From contig NC_081410.1 of assembly GCF_030272615.1 (NCBI RefSeq), positions 509,761,442 through 509,825,441 on the forward strand: DNA of 64,000 nt. The letters are read 5' to 3'. The DNA is from Cryptomeria japonica (taxonomy: Eukaryota > Streptophyta > Pinopsida > Cupressales > Cupressaceae). The position numbers and the translations under genes are program-made. Shown here piece by piece: positions 22,096 through 33,515 of this stretch; within the stretch, counting starts at the first letter, position 1; every line of letters starts with the position of its first letter. Under the pieces are notes generated by a model, which saw nothing but the letters and a program-made list of their open reading frames with translations, was not told the origin of the DNA and made no database searches.

Positions 22096-23356
22096 ATTAC
22101 TATGTATGAATGATATACATCGATATGGATTTATGGATGGATGGAATGCAATATATATAGATGAGATGAAATAGTGATACATAGCTTATTCACAGTGCAT
22201 AATTTTCATCATCAAGAATGGTAGTATTGATCTTGGTAGAGGTAGAAGAAACCAAGGTTGAGTGTTTCATCTATAAGCAAACATCATAGACATGGAAAGT
22301 TTCCCTCCATTCTAGTTCATGCACAAATGGTTGAGGTATACATTGTAGTCAGCAAGCCACATTGATCCATGAATGTTTTTTTGCATAGGATTGGATAGCT
22401 TAGTGAACTTCCCACATAGACACCATTAGTATATGCCCTAGAACTTCATTGGAACAATTTGCAGACAATAAAAAAAGAAAAAGATATCAGCGACCATCCC
22501 GTCTACTCTAATCATGTGTGGATATCCTGGAGTAGTGTAGGAACTTGATATAAATAAATTAAAGAAAAAATTGACCAAGTGCTTATTAACCAAATAAATT
22601 TTTCTTGTCAAAGAAAATGTTACCATGTCTTGTTTGTGGGGAAGGATGCATCCTTGTGAATACAGTCGTGTGTAGATGTTTTGATTGGTTGGTTGATTTG
22701 ATAGGTGGTCATCGTTTGAGTAGCTCAAAATGTTGTTTTGTGGCTTTTACGATGTGTATGTTCAAGGAATATTATACTTTGCAATGTTTTTGATTGCTGT
22801 TGATGTTTTTGTCATGTTTTTTTGGATTTTTTGAATGTTGTGAATATTTTTGGTATTATCTTTAGGACATTTTGCAAATGTTTTTGGGATTTTATGAGTT
22901 TTTATGAATGTTTTTGGTATTTATTTTAAGAAATTTTTGAATGAGAAACTCAATGAATCACAAGCATGGAGAATCCACTCCTATCAGTAGGTTTAAGAAC
23001 ATTTCCCCCAGTTAAATATCGGTATCAAAGCTTGACGTGAGACACATAAAGTAATAACCCTAATTGAAGATCAATAACAAGCCATGGTATAAATGATGGA
23101 TGAATGGATGCAATGGATATGATCACAACAAGTCTGAAAGACAATGGAGCCATAGCCTTTACGAATGGTGTTTGTTTACCAGTTTTTCACCATCATACTT
23201 ACCCAAGGCACCACCAGAGTGGTTTTCACCATTTGGATGAATGATTTTTCTTTACTATTTTCTTGATTTTTGTATTTTTGTATTTTGTTCAAGATTGTTT
23301 TTCCTAAATGTTTTTGATATTTTCTGATATTGGATGAGCCTGATGCTCTGCACAAC
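22096..23356 (-). other. Noncoding 3' tail of H (part 2)
   Basis: Joins 14418 after removal of C. It holds a T-rich stretch on the plus strand with recurring TTTTTGGTATT and AGGACATTT-like units (22800-22930), then a block with GTTTACCAGTTTTTCACC and GGTTTTCACCATTTGGATGA (23170-23245). Element E has a clearly related T-rich repeat and the same block in its own 3' tail. No protein recognised. Confidence 0.6.
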
Positions 23357-23730
23357 TTATGTATGAAACCTTTTGAGATGCATGTTGTTGACTAGATCTG
23401 CTAGTGGTTCTCCTTCTAAAGTTACTAACCGATATTCCCTAGACCCGAAGATGGTAGTGATGATATATGGACCTAGCCTATTAGATTCAAATTTGCCCCG
23501 GTGTTCTTTGTTCGGTTCATTGTGAGGATTCTCCCTGAGAACAAGATCTCCTACTTCAAATGTATGAGGTTTGACCCTATGATTGTAGCTTTTGCTCATG
23601 CATTGTTGATAGGATTTTGGGTGGTTGTAGGTAGCTTGTCACTTTTCATAAAGCAGTTCCAAGTACTGAAGATGTGAGACTTGGTACTCTTCATCACTTA
23701 TTATATTATGAAAGGAGACCTATAGAGATG
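23357..23730 (-). pseudogene. H integrase C-terminal part
   Basis: The minus strand reads MSKSYNHRVKPHTFEVGDLVLRE..., then NKEHRGKFESNRLGPYI, YRLVTLEGEPL and LKRFHT. This is the normal C-terminal tail of gypsy integrase, with GDLVLR, the GP(Y/F)-type LGPYI element and the final LRRF-like end. Upstream remains (HNIISDEEYQVSHLQYLELL) precede it. The frame is cut at 23730 by element A, and the protein continues at 30367. Confidence 0.88.
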
Positions 23731-24787
23731 GTGTTAGGTCCCAGAGACAACTGCGAGGGGGGGGGGTGAATCAGTTGTCAAATAAATTCAAAACAAAAAT
23801 CACTTAACCAACCTTAACGATTAATACCAGTAAACCAAACTTAATGTTGGTAGACAACTTATCAGTTAATTGTAGTACACATAAAGATTAATGCATGAAA
23901 CAAAAAGACAATAACATCCACAACACATAACACCAATATTTGAACGTGGAAACCCTGTAAGGAGAAAAACCACTGTGGGAAACCTTACCCACAATCAGAT
24001 GATACTACTGTAGATAGTATGTGTATACAAATGGGGTTTGCAAATGCAGAAAGACCAAGCGCCTAGATCTCACTACTCAAACACAAATAGGAGTCACATT
24101 GACTACAATTGGATGGTTAAATCCAATAATGATGTACTGCTCAAATAATCATCTCCATATGCTGGATTCAGTACCGGTTTAGTTTTGATATGCGTTCGCA
24201 AAACCTTCCTTCAACCTTCAAATGATGTTTGCATGTATAGCTCTACTTATTCTCGCATATACCAAATTACAACCTTTTTCACATTCGCACACTGATCTCA
24301 CAAATGAGATCTTACATTTATACCATAACCTAAGACCAATTTTAGTAGGTCAGCTCTAAAAGATATTACAATAAAATGAATTACAAATAAAACAATATCC
24401 GATGCATGATGTCGGCTCAATGCATTTACAATAATAAAAAAATCATCTCCATAGCATGTCATGTTGATCTGGAATAAATAAACCTATCGGTGCTTATCCT
24501 AGACCTATTTGCTGGTAACAACAAATATGCAAACTCGAATATACCAATGAATAAATCTTCAAGACAAAGTGTCCAGACGATGTCTTCATCATAACCAAAT
24601 GTTTTCCATATCATTCCAAGTGTCGATGAACAATATATCCTATTGATGTACCAGATACCAGTGACTGTGCATAAGTCATTTTCTTGCCGGTGAACATTGC
24701 CAATTCTCCAAGTGCCAAAGTTGATAAGTGTTTAATAGGTGTTGACATCAATGACCAAACCATATCAACATATCCAAAATACCAACA
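23731..24787 (-). repeat. 3' LTR of A (1057 bp)
   Basis: From TGTTAGGTCC to AATACCAACA, paired with 29314-30366. It contains a run of 10 G before TGAATCAGTTGTC, while the partner has a run of 8. Confidence 0.95.
24315..24322 (-). promoter_or_regulatory. TATA-like box in A LTR
   Basis: TATAAATG on the minus strand. The same motif lies in the paired 5' LTR near 29895. Confidence 0.35.
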
Positions 24788-24800
24788 ATTTCCCCCTTTT
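24788..24800 (-). other. Polypurine tract of A
   Basis: The minus strand reads AAAAGGGGGAAAT just before TGTTGGTATT, and is preceded by CCATCAATGC. Confidence 0.85.
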
Positions 24801-25178
24801 GCATTGATGGAAATACAAGATGGAAAAACCATCAAAGTGCCAAAACATAAATGCCAAATACCAACAACCAACAATCTCCCAAAAAGAGATCAAAACTAGA
24901 AATCAAAATTTAGGTACAAAGAGTAATCAATCTCTCCCAAAATAACAATCTCTCCCAAAATAATAATATATCCCCCTACGAGTAACATGTATTTTTTCAT
25001 ATCAATCTCTCCCCCTTTGACATCAAATGCCAAAGCAATACAAAAACCAAGTTCAAATGTAAAATACCAACTTATTCAGTATACCAACTACTCCCCTTGA
25101 GAAGTAGCTCACCTCATCAAAAGTTGGAGTAAAAGATTTCTCTATTTGTTCTACCAGTTGATGACAAGAATCAACTAT
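24801..25178 (-). other. 3' untranslated region of A
   Basis: Noncoding, rich in CTCCC/CCCCCT on the plus strand (several short purine runs on the sense strand: near 24955-24975, 25008-25015 and 25090). No protein. Confidence 0.5.
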
Positions 25179-26018
25179 CTAAGTCTCTACCGGTGGGGGT
25201 ATGGCCCCAAGCTGATCTCTAAGATATTCAAAAATCTCCTTAGGCAAAGGTTTAGTGAAAATATCTGCAATCTTCTCTTTAGTATTCACATAAATCAGTT
25301 TTACTTCTTTTGCTTTGACTTTTTCCTTTAGAAAATTTAGTTTGATAGAAACATGTTTAGTTTTAGAATGTAGTACTGGATTCTTAGATATATCAATTAA
25401 TGCAGTGTTATCACAATAGATAGTTATAGGTTCCTTGTATTTTACCTTTATGTCCTTCAACAGTTTCTTAAGCCATAATACCCATGTACAGTTAGTTGCT
25501 GCTGCAACATATTCTGATTCTGCTATTGATAAAGATGTGCAACTTGGTTTCTTATTCAACCAAGAAATTAATCTTCTTCGAAGAAAAAATGCTCCATCGG
25601 TGGTGCTTTTTCTGTCATCTACATCTCCTACCGAATTTGTATCTGTGTATGCACATAATTCAAAGTTTTCATCTCTAGGATACCATAGGCAAAGATTTGT
25701 AGTGCCTTTTAAGTACCGAAAAATCCTTTTTACTATTGATTCATAATTTTCTCTAGTATTACTCTAAAATCTTGAAACAATACATACTGCATTCATAATA
25801 TCAGGTCTTGTTTGTGTCAAATATAGTAAACCTCCTATCATAGATTTGTACCTAGTCAGATTAACAGGTGTAGATTCATCCCTTAGTGATAATTTGTCAT
25901 TTGTAGGCATAAGTGTGCTTACCGGTTTAGATTTTTCCATCCCAAATTTCTTTAGTAACTCCTTCAAGTACTTAGATTGACTCAAGAATATAGCTTTATC
26001 AGTCTGGGAGATCTGCAA
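25179..26018 (-). pseudogene. A RNase H and end of RT
   Basis: The segment at 25764-26018 gives the end of RT (LQISQTDKAIFLSQSKYLKE, MIGGLLYLTQTRPDIMNAV). The segment at 25179-25559 gives RNase H with SIAESEYVAAA, IYCDNTALIDISKNP and IADIFTKPLP, so the Glu and one Asp of the active site are present. The first RNase H strand between them is damaged by stops. It would digest the RNA strand of the hybrid during reverse transcription. It ends at the normal end of the polyprotein (GAIPPPVET). Confidence 0.9.
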
Positions 26019-26039
26019 TCTTAAAAAGAATTTTATCTC

Positions 26040-27001
26040 TCAAATCATAGACATTTCAAATTCTTGCTGCATTTCAATAGAAAAGTCTTTACATAATCCA
26101 TCTTCTCCTCCAAAGATTATATCATCAACAAAAGCTTCTATAACCAAGATGTAATCATTAGTAACTTTATAGTATAAATTATTGTTGGCATTACCTTTAG
26201 AAAAACCAATCTTCAAAAGATATTTATCCAATTTAGCATACCAAGAACTTAGAGCTTGCTTCAACCCATAAAAAGATTTCCTTAACATGCAAACCATATC
26301 TTTGTTATCTGTCAAAGAAAATCCATCAGGTTGCTGAGTGTAAACTTCTTCTTCAATATCTCCATTCAGAAATGCACATTTAATATCCATTTGATATACT
26401 TTGTAGTTCTTGTGTGCTGCAAAAGCTAAGAATAATCCGACTGCCTCAATTCTAGCTACCGGTGCAAAGGTTTCATTATAATCAATTCCTTCTTTCTGAG
26501 AATATCCCTTACACACTAGTCTTTCTTTATTTCTAGTTACCTTACCATCTTCATTAAGTTTTATTTGAATACTCATTTTGTTCCAATTACATTTTTGTGT
26601 TTATGTCGAGGAACTAATGTCCATGTGTTATTCTTTTCAATTTGTTCTAATTCTTCTCCCATAGCTTTAATTGAGTATTTATCTTCAAATGCCTCATTAA
26701 TTGATGATGGTTCAATTTTAGAAATAAGACATACCTCTTCATTAGCAAGTCTTCCTCTTGTAATAACTCCTTGATATTTGTTAACAATTATCTAATTTTC
26801 AGAGTGGTTCAATCTTACATACCGGGGTGTCTTTGTTTGATGTTGTTCTTTAGTTACATTGTAATTTTCAGATGATACCGATGTAACTGGATCTTCATTC
26901 TGTACCGGTGGGTTCAATTTAGGTTCATTTGTCAGTATCTCTGTTGCTGGTTCAGAGTCTATATACCTTGAATTTCCTCTAGACTGTTCATCAATTTTCA
27001 C
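26040..27001 (-). pseudogene. A reverse transcriptase
   Basis: The main open part, 26040-26576, carries [45 protein letters not shown] (first catalytic Asp), [14 protein letters not shown] and [12 protein letters not shown], the copia form of the YxDD motif. The N-terminal linker (26577-27001) has stops. The family usually has AFLNG, LYGLKQAP and VDDII, all seen with small changes. It would copy element RNA to DNA. Frame breaks on both sides make it inactive. Confidence 0.92.
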
Positions 27002-27755
27002 ATTTGTACTCTCAACAATTTTCTACAATCTCTTGTTAAAACATCTATATGCCTTTCTCTTAGATGAATAACCAAGAAGTATTCCTTCATCACTTCTAGG
27101 ATCAAATTTTCCAATATACTCATCTCTTCTAATATAGCATTTACTTCCAAATATTCTGAAATATTTAAGCGTAGAGTAATACTAAACCATAGTTCATGAG
27201 GGGTCTTACCAATTTCATCGTTGATGTGAACTTTGTTGAATGTGTAGATTGTTGTGCTTACTGCCTCTCTCCAATATACATGTGGTATATTTTCTTCTGA
27301 TAACATACTTCTAGTTGCATCCAAGATAGTTCTATTTTTCCTTTCTACAACTCCATTCTGATGTGGTGTTGGGGTGCTGATAACTATCTTCTAATTCCAT
27401 TTACTTCACAGAATGTATTAAATTCCTTAGATGTAAATTCACCTCCTTGATCTGATCTCAGACATTTGATTTTCTTACTGGTTTCATTTTCTACCATTGC
27501 CTTGAATAGTTTGAATTTCCCAAGTGCTTCTGATTTTTCTCTGAGAAAAGTAACCCAACACAATCTAGAATAGTTATCAATGATTAGCATGAAATATCTA
27601 TCACCTTGTAAGCTTTTAGTTCTAGTTGGACCACATAAATCAGTGTGAATTAAGTCAAGAGCATTATTAGATTTTTTCTGGAATACTTTTAAAATATGCT
27701 CTAACTTGTTTTCCAAATTGACATTCCTTACATACCAGATTGTGAGGTTTAACAA
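27002..27755 (-). pseudogene. A integrase core
   Basis: 27384-27755 reads LDLIHTDLCGPTRT (first catalytic Asp), NYSRLCWVTFLREKSEALG, RSDQGGEFTSKEF (second Asp) and VNGIRR. A frameshift near 27380 then disrupts the LSAP..NG(V)ER segment that holds the catalytic Glu. 26998-27324 continues in another frame (MDATRSMLSEENIPHVYWREAV, INDEIGKTPHELWF). It cuts and joins element ends to target DNA in intact relatives. Confidence 0.9.
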
Positions 27756-28449
27756 TCTTAGGTAAATCTCTAACTGCTTTAGTTGTACTAATTTTCACAA
27801 TGCAATCAAAGTTTACATGACAAAGTCTCTTACGCCATAGCCAACTTTCATCAATATGTGCAATCAAGCATGTCTTTTCATTGTTATTCAAATGAAAGAT
27901 ATTACCTCTAGTTTGATTACCGATTGCGATTTCCAAACCAGTTCTATTCATAATTTTACATTTCCCATTCTTGAATTGTAACTGAAATCCTTTTTCAATT
28001 AATTGACCAACACTCAGAAGATTATGCTTTAAACCTTCAACATAGTAAACATTGTCGGTATTATGCTTACCATCAAGAGATATAGTACCCTTTCCTTTGA
28101 TCAAACAAGCTTTATCATCTCCAAATCTTACTAGACCTCCATTATATTCCTGAAAAGTCAAGAATTTACCTTTATCACCAGTCATATGATGTGAACATCC
28201 TGAATCAATGATCCATTCATCCTTAACTTTAACTTTAGCTGCCAGGGCTTGCTCTACTGGTTGAATAGTAGGTTCCGGTTGATCCTCTGTTATAGAAACA
28301 AAAACCCATCCATTGTCTGTTGGATCCTCATCAGAATCATCAGTGACTCCCTCATCAGCAAGATAACAAGACTTGTCTTTATTCTTCTTAAATTTGTATC
28401 TCTGATATTCAAGGTTACACTTGTATGTTCTTCTAGCTTCTTCTTTCAA
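27667..28449 (-). pseudogene. A protease and GAG-pre-integrase
   Basis: A 260-codon open stretch on the minus strand. It starts in the gag-pol linker (YQRYKFKKNKDKSCYLADEG), then the protease with WIIDSGCSHHMTGDKGKF (catalytic DSG intact), VRFGDDKACLIKGKG and LSVGQLIEKGFQL, then the HHCC zinc region WLWRKRLCHVNFDC...CKECQFGK. This is the best-preserved polyprotein stretch of A. The N-terminal join shows loss of the gag zinc knuckle. Confidence 0.92.
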
Positions 28450-29256
28450 TCTTCATACTTACTTCCAACTGGACCTTTATACATTTTCGTTGCAAATAGT
28501 GCTTCTAGTTCTTCAAGTTCTTCATTTTCTCTCCTGCTTTCTTCAAGTTCTCTTGCATAAAAGGCTTTCCAATCAGACTTATCAAATGATGATGCAGATG
28601 ATGTTGATGCCTTAAAAGCTAAATCTATCTTTATAGTAGCAACAAGACCAAATTCCTCAATTTCAAAAGCTGAAAGTTTTCCAACCAATGTGTCCCTAGT
28701 TATTGATGTATTAGACATTGTTCTTAACTCATTTATAGCAGTAGCTTTCATTTTGTATGCTTGTGGTAATCCTCTTAAAACTTTTGAACCAATTTCATCT
28801 TCACTTAAGGTTCCTCCACAACATTTAATACCTAAAACAATTCCATTTACTCTTTCCATAAAAAGCAGAAATCCTTTCATCTTCTTCCATTTTAAGATTT
28901 TCATACCTGACCCAAAAGCTTTCAAGTTTTGTAATTTTGACTCTAGAATCTCCATCATTCAATGTTTCCAAATGGTCAAAAATAGCTTTAGCAGTAGATC
29001 TATCAGATAATCCCATGATTTTCTGATTTGATAATGCGCTCAAAAGTGCTTCCCTTGCTTTGCAATCTTTTTCCTCATCTTTAGCCAAGTTAGGTGGATT
29101 AGGTTGACTTTGAGTAGGAGTAGTATAGCCATTCTTTGTAAAATCCTAGATGTCATTTCCAATGCAATTCAAATGTGTCTCCATCTTGATCTTCCATATG
29201 CCATAGTTGGTTCCATCAAGTTTAGGACTGTCCTTCCTAAAATAGTTAGAAGACAT
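28446..29256 (-). pseudogene. A gag, zinc knuckle deleted
   Basis: The ATG at 29256-29254 gives MSSNYFRKDSPKLDGTNYG, matching the B gag start (MSSNCFKKDSLKLDGTTYG), 58 bp inside the primer site. UBN2-type core: KAREALLSALSNQKIMGLSD, ISAFYGKS before a frameshift, then CCGGTLSEDEIGSKVLRGLP and SITRDTLVGKLSAFEIEEFG. It ends GPVGSKYED and meets LKEEARRTYK directly; B has the CCHC knuckle region between these two points. It would form the particle; without the knuckle RNA packaging would be impaired. Confidence 0.88.
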
Positions 29257-29299
29257 TGGATCTCCTCAAGCTATTAAACTTCTGCAAAAATGGGACTTA

Positions 29300-29313
29300 G
29301 CTCTAATACCAAT
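29300..29313 (-). other. Primer binding site of A
   Basis: The minus strand reads AATTGGTATTAGAGC after the LTR end, one base from the initiator-Met complement. Confidence 0.82.
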
Positions 29314-30366
29314 TGTTAGGTCCTAGAGATAACTTAGAGGGGGGGTGAATCAGTTGTCAAATAAATTCAAACCAAAACTAACTTAACCAACCTTAATGAT
29401 TAATACCGGTAAACCAAACTTAACGTCGGTAGACAATTTATCAGTTAATTGCAATACAGGTAAAGATTAATGCATGAAACAAAAAGACAATAACATCCAC
29501 AACACATAACACCAATATTTGTACGTGGAAACCCTGTAAGGGGAAAAACCATAGTGGGAAACCTTCTGCACAATCAGATGATACTATTGCAGATAGTATG
29601 TGTATACAAATGGGGTCTGCACATGCAGAAAGGCCAAGCACCTAGAGCTCACTGCTCAAACACAAATAGGAGTCACACTGACTACAATTGGATGGTTAAA
29701 TCCAATAATGATGTAATTCTCAAAATAGCATCTTCATATGCTAGATTCAGTACCAGTTTAGTTCTGATATGCTTTCATAAAACCTTCCTTCAACCTTCAA
29801 ATGATGTCTACATGTATAGCTTTGCTTATTCTTGCATATACTGAATTACAACCCTTTTCACATTCGCACACTGCTCTCACAAATGAGATCTTACATTTAT
29901 ATCATAACCTAAGACCAATTTTAGTAGGTCAGCTCTAAAAGATATTACAATAAAATGAATTACAAATAAAACAATATCTGATGCATGATGTCAGCTCAAT
30001 GCATTTACAATAACAACAAAATCATCTCCATAGCATGTCATGCTGATCTGGAATAGATAAACCTGTCGGTGCTTATCCTGGACCTATTTGCCGGTAACAG
30101 CAAATATGCAAACTCAAATATACCAATGAATAAATCTTCAAGAGAAAGTGTCCAGATGATGTCTTCATCATAACCAAATGTTTTCCATATCATTCCAAGT
30201 GCTAGTGAATAATATATCCTATTAGTGTACCAGATACTGGTGACTGTGCATAAGTCACTTGCTTGCCGATGAACATTGCCAATTCTCCAAGTGCTAGAGT
30301 TGATAAGTGTTTAATAGGTGTTGACATCAATGACAAAAGCATATCAACATATCCAAAATACCAACA
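29314..30366 (-). repeat. 5' LTR of A (1053 bp)
   Basis: Paired with 23731-24787. From TGTTAGGTCCTAGAG to AATACCAACA. Confidence 0.95.
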
Positions 30367-30437
30367 GAGGGTAATTCAACCTCAATAGGCAAGATGGCTT
30401 CTGCTCCATAAACTAGTGAGTAGGGAGTCGCGCTTAT
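30367..30437 (-). pseudogene. 71-bp H integrase piece between elements A and B
   Basis: The minus strand is open in one frame and reads SATPYSLVYGAEAILPIEVE, a highly characteristic gypsy integrase motif. It joins 36976 upstream (LWAYQTSI...TPTG) and 23730 downstream. Confidence 0.93.
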
Positions 30438-31510
30438 TGTTAGGTCCTAGAGACAATTGAGAGGTGGAGGGGTGAATCAGTTGTCCAATAAATTTAACCA
30501 AAATCAACTTAACCAAAACTTAATGCTTAATACAGGTAAACCAAACTTTATGCCGGTAGACAATTTTAATAATTAATTGTAGTATCGGCAAGGGTTAATG
30601 CATGAAATAGAAAGATAGTAATATCCACAACACATAACACAAATATTTGTACGTGGAAACCTTGTAAGGGGAAAAACCATGGTGGGAAGCCTTACCCACA
30701 ATCAAATGATACTACTGCAGATAGTACGTGTTTACAATATGGATTCTGCACATGCAAAAAGGCCAGCTGCCTAGAGCTCACTGCTCAATCACAAAATGAG
30801 AGTCACACTGACTACAATTGGATGGTTAAATCCAATGATAATGTACTGCACAAAATAGAATCTTCATATGTTAGATTCAGTATCGGTTTAGTTCTGATTA
30901 TCTTCACAAAATCCTTCCTTCAACCTTCAAATGATGTCTATGTGTATAGCTCTACTTATTTTTGCATATATCTTATTGCAATCCTTTTCGCATTCACACT
31001 CTACTCTCCTCCTAATCTTACAAATAAGATCTTACATATATACCATAACCTAAGACCAATTTGAATAGGTCGGCTCACTAAAAGATATTACAATAAAATC
31101 AATTACAAGTAAATCAATATCTGATGCATGATGTCAACTCAATGCATTTACAATAATAATAAATTATCTCCATCACATGCATTGCTGATCTGGAATAGAT
31201 ATGCGTGTCAATGCTCATCCAGGACCTATTTGCCTATAACAACAAATATGCAAACCCGAATAAACAATTAGTCAAATCGCCAAAACCAAGCGATCGAATA
31301 ATGTCTTCAACATAACCAAGTAGTTTCCAAGTCATTCCAATTTTCGGTGAATAATATAATCTGTTGATGAACCAAATACCGGTGACTGTGTATGTCTCAA
31401 ACTTGCCGATGAACATAACCAAAATCTCCAAGTGCTGATAAGTGTTGACAAGCGATGATAGGTGTTGACATCAATGACAAAACCATATCAACATATCCAA
31501 AATGGTAACA
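30438..31510 (-). repeat. 3' LTR of B (1073 bp)
   Basis: From TGTTAGGTCC to AATGGTAACA, paired with 35901-36975. Confidence 0.95.
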
Positions 31511-31524
31511 ATCTCCCATTTTGG
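31511..31524 (-). other. Polypurine tract of B, decayed
   Basis: The minus strand reads AAAATGGGAGAT before TGTTACCATT. The usual G5 run is broken by a T. CCATCAATGC precedes it. Confidence 0.75.
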
Positions 31525-31862
31525 CATTGATGGCAACACTAGATGGAAAAACCATCAAAGTGCCAAAACAGAAATGCCAAAAACCAAAAACCAATAATCT
31601 CAGAAATGAAAAATACAGATACAGAGAGTAATCAATCTCTCCAACAATCTCTCCCCAAAGTAACAATCTCTCCCCCAAGGGATAATGTGTTTTTCCATAT
31701 CAATCTCGCCCCCTTTGACATCAAATGCCAAAGCAATACAAAACCAAATACAAAATACCAACTTATTATACCAACTACTCCCCCTAAGAAGTAGCTCTCC
31801 TTATCAAAGCTAGAATAAAATTTCTCTATTAATTCTGTTGGTTTATGACAAACATCAATTGT
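31525..31862 (-). other. 3' untranslated region of B
   Basis: Noncoding counterpart of 24801-25178 in A, with several short purine runs on the sense strand. The plus-strand open frame 31543-31794 is not supported as a gene. Confidence 0.5.
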
Positions 31863-32530
31863 CTAAGTCTCTACCAGTGGGGGTAGGACTCCAAGTTTCT
31901 CTCTAAGATACTCAAATGTTTCCTTAGGCAAAGGCTTTGTAAAAATATCTACAATCTGCTCTTTAGTATTCACATAGACCAATTTCACTTCTTTTGCCTC
32001 AACATTTTCCTTTAGAAAATTGAATTTGATAGAAACATGTTTAGTCTTAGAGTGAAATACTGGGTTCTTTGATATATCAATTGCTACCATATTATCATAG
32101 TAGATAGTTATAGGTTCCTTGCATTTTACCTTTATGTCCTTCAACATTTGCTTGATCCATAATACCTGTGTACAATTTGTTGTTGCTGCAACATATTCTG
32201 ATTCTGCTGTTGATAGACTTGTACAACTCTGTTTCTTGGTCAACCATGAAATTAGTCTCCTACCAAGAAAAAATGCTCCACCAGTCATGTTTTTTCTGTC
32301 ATCCACATCTCTTTCCCAATCAACATCTATGTATGCACATAAATCAAAATTTTCATCTCTAGAATACCATAAACCAAGATTTGTAGTCCCTTGTAGGTAC
32401 TAGAAAATCATTTTTACTACTGATTCATGATTTTCTTTAGGATTACTCTAAAATCTTGAAACAATACATATTGCAATCATAATCTTAGGTCTTGTTTCTA
32501 TCAAATACAGTACCTCCTATCATAGATTTG
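31863..32530 (-). pseudogene. B RNase H
   Basis: A 147-codon open stretch (31863-32306) reads MTGGAFFLGRRLISWLTKKQ, LSTAESEYVAATTNC, YYDNMVAIDISKNPVFHS and IVDIFTKPLP, ending GVLPPLVET. Active-site Glu and Asp positions are kept. Upstream sequence to 32530 is the frame-broken end of RT with the RYKSMIGG motif. It is the counterpart of 25179-25559 in A. Confidence 0.9.
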
Positions 32531-32603
32531 TATCTAGTCGGATTAACAGGTGTAGATTCATCCTTCAAAGATAATTTATTAGTTGTAGTCATAGGTGTGC
32601 TTA

Positions 32604-33515
32604 TTAGTTGTTAGAGAAATCTTTACACAAGCCATCTTCTCCTCCAAAGATTATATCATCAACAAAAACTTCAATAACCAAAATGTCATCATTAGTCACT
32701 TTGTAGTATATATTGCTATCAACATTACCTTTAGTGTATCCAAGCTTCAAAAGATATTTGTCCAATCTAGCATACCAAGCTCTAGGAGCTTGTTTCAATC
32801 CATATAAAGCTTTCCTTAACCTGTAAACCATGTCTTTGTTATCTATCAAAGAAAATCCACCAGGTTCAATATAAACTTCTTCTTCAAGATCTTCATTCAG
32901 AAATGCACATTTAACATCCATTTGATATACTTTATAGTTCTTATGTGCTGCAAAAGCCAATAAAAGTCTGACTACCTCAATTTTAGCTATTGGTGCAAAG
33001 GTTTCATTGTAATCAATTCCTTATTTCTATGAATATCTCTTACACACCAATCTTGCTTTGTTTCTGATTTCCATCCCATCTTCATTAAGTTTATTTTTGA
33101 AAACCCATTTAGTTCCAATTACATTTTTGTCTTTAGGTCGGGGAACTAATTACCAAGTGTTATTCCTTTCAATTTGTTCCAATTCATCTTCCATGGCTTT
33201 AATCCAATATTTATTTTCACATGCCACATTAATTGATGTAGGTTCAATTTGACAAATAAGACATACCTCCTCATTTTCCAATCTTCCTCTAGTCATAACT
33301 CCTTGAAATTTGTTTCCAATTATCTGATCTTCAGAATGATTCAGTCTTACATACTAGGGTGTTTTTACTTGTTGTTGTTCTTCAGTGACTGTTGAATCTC
33401 CAGATGATGCCGATGTCACCAGATCACTATTTTATACCGCTGCACTCATAATAGGTTCATTTGTGATTATCTGAATTGTCAGTTTAGAGTTTGTGTACCT
33501 TGAATTTCCTCTAAA
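32604..33515 (-). pseudogene. B reverse transcriptase with internal deletion
   Basis: 32604-32960 carries [20 protein letters not shown] (first catalytic Asp), LRKALYGLKQAPRAWY and [17 protein letters not shown] (VDD motif). Directly after KDFSNN come two stops and sequence matching the later VSTLMPTNDKLSL region of A. About 50-60 codons present in A (26018-26060 onward) are therefore missing. The N-terminal half and linker (33000-33515) are frame-broken. It cannot give an active enzyme. Confidence 0.9.

Larger units (their letters stand above)
23731..30366 (-). mobile_element. Ty1/copia LTR retrotransposon A (6636 bp) in the H integrase
   Basis: Full length, with LTRs of 1057 and 1053 bp, primer site, gag, PR, INT, RT, RNase H and polypurine tract, all in copia order on the minus strand. 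The target duplication is GATGG (23726-23730) against GAGGG (30367-30371), one mismatch. The reading frames are broken by stops and frameshifts, and the gag zinc knuckle has been deleted. It is the same family as B by protein and LTR sequence. Confidence 0.93.

Noticed and set aside
23755-23768. G-run as a G-quadruplex
   Set aside because: A single run of G without three further runs nearby. It is the variable homopolymer of the LTR end.
29554-29844. Plus-strand open frame with NWMVKSNNDVILKIASSY, also at 30822-31064 and 36132-36527
   Set aside because: It is antisense within the LTRs of A and B. It recurs because LTRs are duplicated; there is no domain and no conserved length.
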